Positions 10,086-21,055 of a stretch of DNA of 43,281 nucleotides are shown one piece after another. The position numbers and the translations under genes were made by a program. Source of the stretch: Henriciella sp. (lineage in GTDB: Bacteria; Pseudomonadota; Alphaproteobacteria; Caulobacterales; Hyphomonadaceae). The notes below the pieces were generated by a model. That model saw only the letters and a list, made by a program, of their open reading frames with translations. It was not told the origin of the DNA and searched no databases. The stretch covers positions 1-43,281 of the forward strand of contig JAEPOM010000023.1 of the NCBI GenBank assembly GCA_017642885.1, read 5' to 3'. Position 1 is the first letter of the stretch; each line of letters opens with the position of its first letter.

Positions 10086-10122
10086 GATTCTTCAAGGGCT
10101 TTAGCCGAGTCAAGCGGGAGTC
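10086..10122. promoter_or_regulatory. Cluster of three GANTC (CcrM methylation) sites
   Basis: GATTC at 10086-10090, GAGTC at 10107-10111 and GAGTC at 10118-10122. GANTC is expected about once per 256 bases by chance, so three in 37 bases upstream of dnaA stands out. In Caulobacter, methylation of GANTC in the dnaA promoter influences dnaA transcription through the cell cycle (established knowledge); the same use here is inferred. Confidence 0.6.
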
Positions 10123-10310
10123 TTCGCAGGTCCGCGAGGTTTCTTCAGTTGCAAGGAAAATCTGTTCCTGTTTTACTAAGCCCATCGACGGAATGTCCTC
10201 TGTACACAGCGTATTTTGTGGCGAACCCCAAGGGGTTTGAACGGGGGTCGTGTGTCATTTCCGATCGGTCGCCAAGATGAACAAAAGAATGGATAAGAAA
10301 GGAACATCTT

Positions 10311-11771
10311 ATGGGGCTGACGCATGGGGTTGGGGAGCAGAAGCCCGCAACTGGGGTGAACGTTAGAGATGATCAACTGGGCGCCAAGGCACTCTGGTCG
10401 AAATCGCTTGAGGCGATGCAAGCACAAACCACACCTGACAATTCACACCAATGGCTGACAGACCTTCGGTTTGTCGCTGAGGTGAATAATGCGATCGTCA
10501 TCGCCGCCCCCGACCAGCTGACGCTGGACCGGGTGGTCACGAGCTTTGAGCGACCTCTGCAACAAGCATGGCAGAAGGTCGACCCGAAGAGCAGACGGAT
10601 CAAGTTTGAACTCTGGAGCCGAATTCCCGGCGATGTTCGCGATGTCGTTGGCGACCCCTGGCTGAACGACCGCACGCTCGACGAAGCGCTGGACGCTCTA
10701 ACCGCCGAAGACGACAGCGACGAAGAGATCGGCCATGCGATGACATTCTCGACGCTGGTCACCGGCCCGTCGAACGCGCGGGCCGTCGGGCTCGGCAAGC
10801 GCCTGGCCAAAGGCGCGCCCATTCCCGCTGGCGTGATCGTCATTTATGGCGAACCCGGAACCGGCAAGACGCACATCCTCAAAGCGGTCGAGGCTGAAAC
10901 AGCTCGCAAAGGCGATGGACGCCGCCTCGCTTATATCTCTGCAGAAGAATTCATGACGCGCTTTGTCACCGACGCCCGGGCGGGCGATACATCGGCGCTG
11001 CAGGCCTACGTTAAGCAAAACGACCTGTTGATGATTGACGATCTGCACTGGATCGCTGGTAAAGCGAAGACCGATAAGGCCTTCTTTGGTGCCCTGCGCT
11101 CAGTCACCTCCATGGGTGGACATGTGATCATCACAGCGGATGCCGCACCGGGAGATATGGTCGGATTGTCCAAAGAACTCGCCGGTGAGATTAAAGGCGC
11201 AGCATCTGTCGAAGTCGCCATGCCGGATGATGAAATGCGCAAGGCAATTGTCCGCCGCCATGTTGAGCTGATCGCGAGAGATACGCCAAACTTTGCGCTC
11301 ACAGACGCGATGGTAGATCGGATCATCGCCACTGTCCGCGGCGCGGGCCGCGAGCTTTGCGGTGTGCTGTGGAGTCTGCAGCTTGAAACCGGATATGGCG
11401 AACTCGCGCCGACGCCGGAAATGCTCGAGACGGTTATTCGGCGCATCGCGGGCGAACCTCGCACACCAACGCTGGACGAGATCAAGCGCACTTGCATGGA
11501 CGTCTACCGGATTTCCAAAACCGACATTGAAAGCTCCAGCAAGGTCCGCACGATTTGCCATCCGCGTCAGGTCGCGATGTACCTGTCGCGCGTGATGACA
11601 GACAAGTCGTTCCCGCAGATTGCAACCGCCTATAAGAAGAAGGACCACACCACGGTTCTGCACGCTTATCGCAAGATCAAGAAGGCGCTAGACAAAGGCG
11701 ATCGCGACATGAACGATGAAATCGAACGGGTGAAAAACGCCGTCTTCGATCGTCTCGCTGGACACGAATAG
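10311..11771 (+). CDS. dnaA: Chromosomal replication initiator DnaA (divergent)
   Basis: Replication initiator, 486 residues. Domain I is around residues 25-100 (ALWSKSLEAM onward), followed by an acidic linker. Domain III has Walker A GEPGTGKTH (180-188), YISAEEFMTRFV (209-219) and Walker B LLMIDDLHWIAGK (239-251). Sensor II Arg is at about 347 (GRELCG). Domain IV carries PRQVAMYLSR and the DnaA signature DHTTVLHA (445-452), though preceded by KKK instead of the usual GGR. The oddity is box VII: where E. coli has two arginines (R281 and R285), this protein reads KELAGEIKGAA with Glu at both aligned positions (289, 293). Start ATG 10311 has AAAGGA seven bases upstream. It is followed by dnaN in the classical order. 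Confidence 0.95.
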   Translation: MGLTHGVGEQKPATGVNVRDDQLGAKALWSKSLEAMQAQTTPDNSHQWLTDLRFVAEVNNAIVIAAPDQLTLDRVVTSFERPLQQAWQKVDPKSRRIKFELWSRIPGDVRDVVGDPWLNDRTLDEALDALTAEDDSDEEIGHAMTFSTLVTGPSNARAVGLGKRLAKGAPIPAGVIVIYGEPGTGKTHILKAVEAETARKGDGRRLAYISAEEFMTRFVTDARAGDTSALQAYVKQNDLLMIDDLHWIAGKAKTDKAFFGALRSVTSMGGHVIITADAAPGDMVGLSKELAGEIKGAASVEVAMPDDEMRKAIVRRHVELIARDTPNFALTDAMVDRIIATVRGAGRELCGVLWSLQLETGYGELAPTPEMLETVIRRIAGEPRTPTLDEIKRTCMDVYRISKTDIESSSKVRTICHPRQVAMYLSRVMTDKSFPQIATAYKKKDHTTVLHAYRKIKKALDKGDRDMNDEIERVKNAVFDRLAGHE

Positions 11772-11774
11772 GTC

Positions 11775-11783
11775 CGATCCACA
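11775..11783 (+). promoter_or_regulatory. Possible weak DnaA box (G-box-like)
   Basis: CGATCCACA just after the dnaA stop. It differs by one base from TGATCCACA, the moderate-affinity G-box described for Caulobacter oriC, and by two from the perfect DnaA box. A single weak match, so functional value is uncertain. Confidence 0.3.
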
Positions 11784-11834
11784 GGCGAGGCTTCGCAAAG
11801 ACTTGCATTTCACTGTGAATTCGTGATTTTAGCG

Positions 11835-11858
11835 GCCCGCTCCCATACCGGAGCGGGC
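11835..11858 (+). terminator. Hairpin between dnaA and dnaN
   Basis: Perfect 9-bp stem GCCCGCTCC (11835-11843) / GGAGCGGGC (11850-11858) with a 6-base loop. It is followed by only a broken T-rich stretch (tgattcgtcttt), so it may be a weak terminator, attenuator or mRNA-end stabiliser uncoupling dnaA from dnaN. Confidence 0.6.
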
Positions 11859-11924
11859 TGATTCGTCTTTGAAAGCGAATATCGGAAGCGGGCAAGACCG
11901 GATAACCGGCAAAGGGATGATGAG

Positions 11925-13043
11925 ATGAAGTTGACGATCGAACGTGGCGCGCTCTTGAATGCGCTGGGACATGTCCAGAATGTCGTGGAGCGCCGGAACA
12001 CGATCCCGATCCTTTCGAATATCCTGGTTGAGGCCAAGGGTAAGGAAGTCCGATTCACAGCCACCGATCTTGATATTGAAGCGGTTGATCAAGCGGACGC
12101 AAAAATTTCCGCAGAAGGCGCCGTAACCGCTCCGGCAGGCACGCTGTTTGATGTCGTGCGCAAGTTGCCGACCGGCGCTGATGTCGCGCTCGAATATGAC
12201 GGCGACTCCCGCCAGCTGGTGATCAGCTCCGGCCGATCCGAATTCAAACTGCCCACCCTACCCGCGGGTGATTTCCAGACTATGGTACCGGATGAAGACG
12301 CAACCGAGTTTACCCTCGAAGCCGCTGACCTGCGCCGCTTGATCGACAAGACCCGTTTCGCCATCTCCACGGAAGAAACCCGCTACTATCTGAACGGGGT
12401 CTATCTCCACACCGCAGACACTGATGGCGGCAAGAAATTGCGGACCGTCGCCACGGATGGTCACCGTCTGGCGCTGTCGGAAGTCGATGCTCCGAAGGGC
12501 GCCGAGACGCTCGCAGGGGTCATCGTGCCGCGCAAGGCTGTTGGCGAAGCTCGCCGCCTGATCGACAATGAAGATGGCGACGTTTCCGTCTCTGTCTCTG
12601 ACACCAAAGTCGTATTCAAAGCCGGCCGCGCGCAGCTCACCTCGAAACTGATTGACGGTTCCTTCCCTGACTATGCGCGCGTCATCCCGAAAGGGAATGA
12701 AAAGGCGATGATCATCGACAACAAGCTGTTCGAAGCTGCGGTAGACAGGGTTGCTACAGTATCGGCGGAGCGCTCACGTTCGGTGAAACTCTCCATTTCG
12801 GAAGGCAAGCTGACCCTCGCGGTCAACAGCGCCGAGACCGGCCAAGGCCATGAAGAGATCGAATGCGATTACCAGGCGGACAGCATGGATATCGGGTTCA
12901 ATGCAAAATACCTACTCGATGTGGCTGCTCAGATTGAAGCCGAAGATGCCCGCTTCCTGTTCAATGACCCGGCCAGCCCCGCTTTGGTCCTCGACCCGGG
13001 CGATACGAGCGCGCAATACGTTCTGATGCCATTGCGGGTCTAG
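11925..13043 (+). CDS. dnaN: DNA polymerase III sliding clamp (beta subunit)
   Basis: Ring-shaped processivity clamp, 372 residues, three repeated domains of about 120 residues as usual. Diagnostic segments are NVVERRNTIPILSNILVEA in domain 1, VATDGHRLALSEV in domain 2, LIDGSFPDYARVIP and the C-terminal YVLMPLRV, which closes the ligand-binding cleft used by clamp partners. The start ATG 11925 has AAAGGG (11911-11916) eight bases upstream. It is followed after 10 bases by a short-chain dehydrogenase gene and then recF on the same strand, so it probably heads a dnaN-SDR-recF operon. Confidence 0.98.
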   Translation: MKLTIERGALLNALGHVQNVVERRNTIPILSNILVEAKGKEVRFTATDLDIEAVDQADAKISAEGAVTAPAGTLFDVVRKLPTGADVALEYDGDSRQLVISSGRSEFKLPTLPAGDFQTMVPDEDATEFTLEAADLRRLIDKTRFAISTEETRYYLNGVYLHTADTDGGKKLRTVATDGHRLALSEVDAPKGAETLAGVIVPRKAVGEARRLIDNEDGDVSVSVSDTKVVFKAGRAQLTSKLIDGSFPDYARVIPKGNEKAMIIDNKLFEAAVDRVATVSAERSRSVKLSISEGKLTLAVNSAETGQGHEEIECDYQADSMDIGFNAKYLLDVAAQIEAEDARFLFNDPASPALVLDPGDTSAQYVLMPLRV

Positions 13044-13053
13044 TGACCGAACC

Positions 13054-13983
13054 ATGACGATTAGAAATTGGACACCAGAGCGCCTTGCCGATCAATCCGG
13101 CAAGACTTTCGTTGTGACCGGCGCCAATAGCGGCATCGGATTTAAGGCCAGCAAACGCCTGGTCGAAGCTGGCGCCAATCTCATCATGCTCTGTCGCAAT
13201 GAAAACAAGGCCAACGCCGCTGCACAAGAATTGAGAAAAAGCGCGGTCGGATCCAACTCAGTCGAAACAATCCAAATGGATCTTGCGAGCCTCAGTTCCG
13301 TGCGGGCTGCGGCCGCTGCAGTGCTAGAGACGGCACCCAAGATTGATGCGTTAATCAACAATGCTGGAATCATGTTCCCGCCGCGCCGGACCGCCACGGA
13401 GGACGGCTTCGAGCTTCAGTTTGGCGTCAATCATCTGGGGCATTTCCTCCTGACGGGATTGCTCAAGGATCGGGTGATCGACAGCGACGGCCGTTTCGTG
13501 ACGGTCTCCAGCCTTGCCCACAAGGTCGGCCTGCGCCGCATACGGTTCAAAGACCCAAACTGGGAACAAGGCTATCAAGCGGCACTGGCTTATGGGCAGA
13601 GCAAGTTTGCGAATGCGATGTTTGGCTTTGAGCTTAATCGGCGCCTGGAAGTGGCTGGGCACGCGTCGCGATCCTTCATCTGCCATCCAGGATACTCAGC
13701 CACCAATCTGCAATCCACGGGACCCGGGCGGTTTGCGACGCTGATGATGGCACCGGCCAATCTGATCCTGGCCCAATCCGCAGACCGGGGCGGATGGCCC
13801 ATCCTGCTCAGCGCGACTGATCCTGACGCGGAAGGCGGCGCCTATTATGGCCCGCGCCAGTTCCGGGAAATGCGCGGCGCCGTTGGAGCTTGCAAGATGA
13901 TTGAGCCGGCGCAGGACAAAGCTGCGGCTGCCAAGCTCTGGGCGCTTTCAGAACAGGCCGTGGATTTGTCATGGAGCGTTTGA
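13054..13983 (+). CDS. Short-chain dehydrogenase/reductase (retinol-dehydrogenase-like)
   Basis: NAD(P)-dependent oxidoreductase of the classical SDR fold, 309 residues. The cofactor motif TGANSGIG is at about residues 22-29, NNAG follows near 107, the catalytic Ser pair is at 152-153 (VSSLAH) and the YGQSK catalytic Tyr-Lys at 180 and 184. The NHLGHFLLT segment and overall length resemble the retinol dehydrogenase/WW-domain oxidoreductase-like group; the substrate cannot be told. It lies between dnaN and recF with gaps of 10 bases on each side, so it is embedded in the replication operon, an unusual place for a metabolic enzyme. Its translation probably shares the dnaN transcript. Confidence 0.9.
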   Translation: MTIRNWTPERLADQSGKTFVVTGANSGIGFKASKRLVEAGANLIMLCRNENKANAAAQELRKSAVGSNSVETIQMDLASLSSVRAAAAAVLETAPKIDALINNAGIMFPPRRTATEDGFELQFGVNHLGHFLLTGLLKDRVIDSDGRFVTVSSLAHKVGLRRIRFKDPNWEQGYQAALAYGQSKFANAMFGFELNRRLEVAGHASRSFICHPGYSATNLQSTGPGRFATLMMAPANLILAQSADRGGWPILLSATDPDAEGGAYYGPRQFREMRGAVGACKMIEPAQDKAAAAKLWALSEQAVDLSWSV

Positions 13984-13993
13984 ACCGACGCTC

Positions 13994-15097
13994 ATGACTG
14001 CTCTCACTCGCCTGCGCCTGACGAATTTCCGCAATCATGAAATGCTGGACCTGAAGCTGGATGCAAGGCCGGTCTGTTTGTGGGGCTCGAACGGGGCTGG
14101 CAAAACCAATATTCTTGAAGCCATCAGCCAGCTTGGCCCAGGGCGCGGTCTTCGGGCTGCCGCCTTGCCTGACATGGCGCGGCATGACGTCGGCGAAGGT
14201 TGGACGGTCTCTGCAACCCTCGACGAGGACCGCAAGATCGGGGTTGGGCTGGAACAGGGCGAGACTGGCAATAAGCGCGTCATCCGCCTCGACGGTGCCC
14301 CGGCCACCGCAACCGACCTCGCCGAGCTCGTTCGCATTGTCTGGCTGACGCCGAACATGGACGGCGTGTTCCGCGGCAGCGCAAGCGAGCGCCGCCGCTT
14401 TTTTGATCGCCAGGTCATGGCGCATATCCCGGGGCATGGCAGCGTGTCCGGGCGCTACGAAAAAGCCATGCGAGAGCGCAACGCCTTACTGGAACGCGGG
14501 CGTGTGGATCCAGCCTGGGCAGATGCGATCGAACGCAGAATGGCTGAAGCAGGCGCAATCATCGCGACCAACCGCGCGCTGGTTCTGAAATCGCTTCAGG
14601 CAGCCATCGATGCGCGGCCGGAGGGCTATTTCCCGAAAGGAGATCTGGCGCTCGATGGCGAGCCTGAACAAGCGGCCGCCGAAGGTGCGAGCCTGTTTGA
14701 TATCATGGATCTGATCGCTGAAGCCCTCGCCAAAGGTCGGTACCGAGATCAAGGCGCAGGACGTACGCTAACCGGGCCTCACAGAACGGATCTGACAGTG
14801 ATCCATCGCCCCACCAATGCACCCGCCGCAGACGCGTCGACAGGCCAGCAGAAAGCCTTGCTGATCGGACTGATCCTCGCGAGCGCCCGCGCGCTCAGTG
14901 ATGATGGCGACGGCCCGAGCCCGCTTATCTTGCTCGACGAGGCCGCGGCCCACCTGGACCGCGACCGCCGCGCCGCCTTGTTCGATGAACTGATTTCGCT
15001 GGGCGGACAGGCCTGGCTGACTGGGACAGAGGAGTTTCTGTTCGAAGCATTTGGTGATCGGGCGCAGCGAGTCGAGATCGCCTCTGATTTAGGCTGA
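13994..15097 (+). CDS. recF: DNA replication and repair protein RecF
   Basis: SMC-like ATPase that loads RecA at gaps with RecOR; 367 residues. Visible are the N-terminal LTRLRLTNFRNHE, Walker A GSNGAGKTN (31-39), the ABC-type signature STGQQKALLIGLILA and Walker B PLILLDEAAAHLD, followed by WLTGTE. The start is the ATG at 13994; the frame stays open upstream into the SDR gene, but that extension is not RecF-like. It follows the SDR gene by 10 bases and ends 15 bases from the convergent hydrolase gene. Confidence 0.96.
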   Translation: MTALTRLRLTNFRNHEMLDLKLDARPVCLWGSNGAGKTNILEAISQLGPGRGLRAAALPDMARHDVGEGWTVSATLDEDRKIGVGLEQGETGNKRVIRLDGAPATATDLAELVRIVWLTPNMDGVFRGSASERRRFFDRQVMAHIPGHGSVSGRYEKAMRERNALLERGRVDPAWADAIERRMAEAGAIIATNRALVLKSLQAAIDARPEGYFPKGDLALDGEPEQAAAEGASLFDIMDLIAEALAKGRYRDQGAGRTLTGPHRTDLTVIHRPTNAPAADASTGQQKALLIGLILASARALSDDGDGPSPLILLDEAAAHLDRDRRAALFDELISLGGQAWLTGTEEFLFEAFGDRAQRVEIASDLG

Positions 15098-15112
15098 TCG
15101 ACGCGGCGCCAA

Positions 15113-18694
<3,582 letters not shown>

Positions 18695-18718
18695 TTAGTT
18701 GGCAGCTGAATACTGAGT

Positions 18719-18742
18719 AAAGTCTCATAATAATTAGACTTT
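18719..18742 (+). terminator. Weak AT-rich hairpin after gyrB
   Basis: Stem AAAGTCT (18719-18725) / AGACTTT (18736-18742), 7 bp with a 10-base loop, 24 bases after the gyrB stop. The stem is AT-rich and the following T tract is short (ttc), so termination is only possible. Confidence 0.35.
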
Positions 18743-18820
18743 CTTGCTGAAATATTTTCAACGTCAAAAAGTGCATTTTTTCACTTGCGGTATATACGTC
18801 TTTCCTGACATATTCGGGAC

Positions 18821-19231
18821 ATGGGGATAGAGTGCAAATCTCGCCAATTGAATGGCGTCTGGTCTGGTTGTTTCTACTATGATGAAACTGGCCATGAGGG
18901 TGTGACCTTCTCGGTCTGGCTGTCCCTGAAGAATGGACGGGTCTCCGGTTCTTCCTTGGAACCCAACACGTTCATAGGCCAAGAAAAAGACGAGCTCGAC
19001 GCGAAACTCAAGGGCCATGTGGACGGCGAGGAAATTGTTCTCCTGAAAACCTATCGCGGCATCGATCAGGAACCAGTCTATTGCGAGGGAGCGATCCGCG
19101 ATCAGGGGCGGAAAATCTCCGGAAGATGGTATTTTGACTGGCCCAATGAGATTACAGGGACCTTTGAAATGGAGCGCAAGCTGGCGAATGCCCGCGCCCG
19201 AGAAACGGTTTCCCCCATCGCGCCCCGCTAA
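18821..19231 (+). CDS. Unrecognised small beta-rich protein
   Basis: I do not recognise a named family. The 136-residue product has no signal peptide or membrane helix. It shows a regular strand pattern with LNGVWSGCFYYDE at the start, SVWLSLKNGRVSG, a middle FIGQEKDELDAKLKG, VLLKTYRG and a closing ISGRWYFDWPNEITGTFEMER. The repeated G-x-W and G-x-F/Y elements resemble small lipocalin- or avidin-like beta barrels (inference from pattern only). There is no strong ribosome-binding site before the ATG at 18821. It stands alone between gyrB and an EamA permease, 90 bases from the latter. Confidence 0.65.
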   Translation: MGIECKSRQLNGVWSGCFYYDETGHEGVTFSVWLSLKNGRVSGSSLEPNTFIGQEKDELDAKLKGHVDGEEIVLLKTYRGIDQEPVYCEGAIRDQGRKISGRWYFDWPNEITGTFEMERKLANARARETVSPIAPR

Positions 19232-19321
19232 CGCGACACTCACACCAACACAGCTTAACTTAAGAACTCTCGTTCGCGCCCGGGGGTGGCAATCCATGCC
19301 GCATGCCCGTAAAGCGCTGGC

Positions 19322-20236
19322 ATGATCTCGCGTTTATTATCTGCTCCCATCCTGATCGCCATAGTCGCGATCGCGATGGGGTCAGGGATAGACGCTTTGG
19401 TGAAAGCCATCGCCCCCGAGGCTGGCTTGCATCACCTTCTTGCCTGGCGATTCTTGTTTGGCGGTCTCATCGCGTTGAGTGTGTTCCGAACTCAAAATCG
19501 GCCCATGCCCGATCTCAAATCCATCCGCTTCCACACGATGCGCGGATTGATCCAACTGAGCTGCGCGGTGACCTTCTTCTTTGCATTAATGCATCTGCCT
19601 CTAGCAGTTGCCACAATCATTGGATTCACCGCGGCACTGATGGTTCCTTTTGTGGCGCGCGTTCTCTTGCGCGAACGGATCACAATGACGGCTTTGGTCG
19701 CGACGCTGATTGGGTTTGGCGGCGCGGCCCTCGCGGTGACGGGGCGACCGCAGACCGGGAATGTGAGCGAGCTCTGGGAGCTTGGTGTTGCGAGCTGTTT
19801 CTTGGCCGCCTTCCTCTATGCCCTTGGTCTCGTGCTCTTACGGATGCGGGCGACGCATGAAGACGCCACGACCATCGCCATGTTTACCAATGTGGTGCCC
19901 GCCATTGCCCTGTTGCCGGTGACATTCGGACTTTTTGGAATGCCAGAGTGGAGCGACATTCCGTGGTTCCTGATGTTTGGAGTGTTTGGTTACGCCACAT
20001 GGTATTTGATGACACTCGCCTATGCGCGCGCACCTGCTCAGCGTCTGGCTCCGCTCGAATATTCAGCCCTGATCTGGAGCGGCCTGTTCGGGTCGGTTTT
20101 CTTCTCAGAGTATCCCGGATGGCAGACCTGGGTCGGCGCCGTGATCATTATCGGCGCCTGCCTGATCGTCGCATTTGAAGAACGCTTCTCCACACGAACC
20201 GAAACTCAGATGCCAGTTAGCGATCTACCGGAATAA
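19322..20236 (+). CDS. EamA/DMT-family permease
   Basis: Inner-membrane drug/metabolite transporter, 304 residues with about ten hydrophobic helices in two five-helix halves, the normal layout of the RhaT/EamA family. Visible features include the first-half LLAWRFLFGGLIAL, the helix-4 motif LPLAVATIIGFTAALMVPF and the second-half PLEYSALIWSGLFGSVFFSEYP with the typical conserved Glu. These proteins export or import small metabolites; substrate unknown. The start ATG at 19322 lacks a strong ribosome site. Its stop is one base from the stop of the convergent TetR gene. Confidence 0.88.
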   Translation: MISRLLSAPILIAIVAIAMGSGIDALVKAIAPEAGLHHLLAWRFLFGGLIALSVFRTQNRPMPDLKSIRFHTMRGLIQLSCAVTFFFALMHLPLAVATIIGFTAALMVPFVARVLLRERITMTALVATLIGFGGAALAVTGRPQTGNVSELWELGVASCFLAAFLYALGLVLLRMRATHEDATTIAMFTNVVPAIALLPVTFGLFGMPEWSDIPWFLMFGVFGYATWYLMTLAYARAPAQRLAPLEYSALIWSGLFGSVFFSEYPGWQTWVGAVIIIGACLIVAFEERFSTRTETQMPVSDLPE

Positions 20237-20237
20237 G

Positions 20238-20876
20238 CTACGACCGGCGCGTGAGCTCGCGGTGGCGCTCAAGCATGCCATCCAGAGCGTCTGCACTGGC
20301 CTCGCCCATGAAGGGGACGACAAGCAGCATGAATTGAAGCACCGTGTTATGGATCAGCGCCGGACCGCCGCTCTCGCCGCCCTCAATTAATTCACTGCTT
20401 AACCAGAAGGTCAGCGTCGATAGCATTTGCTGTTTGAGCGGCTCGCGCAGGCGGCGATCTATTTCGATGATATCGCGCTTCTCGAGCTGAGTGAGCACGT
20501 TCTCGATGGCTTGCCGCTTCATGGCGAGGATCTTGCGGAAGCGCGATGCGAGCGCCGGATAGCGCTCCATCATGTCGCCGACATTGCGGTAGAAGAAGCG
20601 GAAGTCGAAAATCTCTTCGAGCACAATGTAGATGAAGACCCAATTATCCTCGATCGAGGTCACAGCGCCGTGCGTCCCGCCAAGGATGATTTGCATCTCT
20701 TCCTCAAAGCGATCGAACAAGGCCTCGATGATCGGCTCTTTGCCTTTGAAATGGTAATAGAGATTGCCCGGCGACATATCGAGCGCATTAGCGATATCGA
20801 CTGCCGTTTGCGCAGCTTCGCCCTCGGCATTGAAAAGGCCAAGGCTTACATCAAGGATACGGTCGCGTGTCTTCAT
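20238..20876 (-). CDS. TetR-family regulator, divergent from phaC
   Basis: A 212-residue one-component repressor. The N-terminal TetR DNA-binding domain reads MKTRDRILDVSLGLFN, then the helix-turn-helix TAVDIANALDMSPGNLYYHFKGKE. The C-terminal ligand domain is helical with FRFFYRNVGDMMERYPALASRFRKI. The start is taken at the ATG at 20876, where the family domain begins; an upstream in-frame ATG at 20993 adds about 39 unrelated residues and would run through the palindrome described below. Position opposite phaC makes control of the PHA genes likely (inference). It ends one base from the EamA gene stop. Confidence 0.87.
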   Translation of the reverse strand: MKTRDRILDVSLGLFNAEGEAAQTAVDIANALDMSPGNLYYHFKGKEPIIEALFDRFEEEMQIILGGTHGAVTSIEDNWVFIYIVLEEIFDFRFFYRNVGDMMERYPALASRFRKILAMKRQAIENVLTQLEKRDIIEIDRRLREPLKQQMLSTLTFWLSSELIEGGESGGPALIHNTVLQFMLLVVPFMGEASADALDGMLERHRELTRRS

Positions 20877-20982
20877 CGCTAGCAATTCGCGTCTGGGCTG
20901 AATGTTCTGTTTCGTCACTACATTTGACAGTAAAAGGTCAATATGGAACGAATTTGATCGTGCAAGGTTATCCAAATTTAGA

Positions 20983-20998
20983 CTCTTAACCATAAGAG
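20983..20998. promoter_or_regulatory. Candidate TetR operator
   Basis: Perfect palindrome CTCTTA-ACCA-TAAGAG in the 179-base TetR-phaC spacer, about 58 bases before the phaC start. Size and symmetry suit a TetR dimer site. A second, weaker dyad TTGAC (20924-20928) / GTCAA (20937-20941) lies between it and the regulator gene. No other regulator is encoded nearby. Confidence 0.5.
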
Positions 20999-21055
20999 CA
21001 AGCTTTGTGCCGGGCAGGGAAAAAACCTCGCCGTGGGAGGCAATCGGAGACAGTG

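Larger units (their letters stand above)
9933..10310 (+). promoter_or_regulatory. dnaA upstream regulatory region (gene-free)
   Basis: The longest gene-free stretch in the window (with the rpsT tail about 450 bases from stop to start). It holds one perfect DnaA box, a T7-C-T9 pyrimidine tract at 10065-10081, three GANTC sites within 37 bases, and a TTGACA hexamer at 10004-10009 without a convincing -10 at standard distance. The end carries AAAGGA at 10298-10303, seven bases before the dnaA ATG. A 78-codon open frame inside has no ribosome site or family resemblance and is not called. I do not see the cluster of DnaA boxes expected for a full oriC. Confidence 0.65.

Noticed and set aside
10044-10280. 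78-codon open frame upstream of dnaA
   Set aside because: No ribosome site, no family resemblance, and it overlaps the poly-pyrimidine tract and GANTC cluster.
9864-10310. Complete oriC
   Set aside because: Only one perfect DnaA box is seen; no box cluster or clear unwinding element beyond a T-rich tract.
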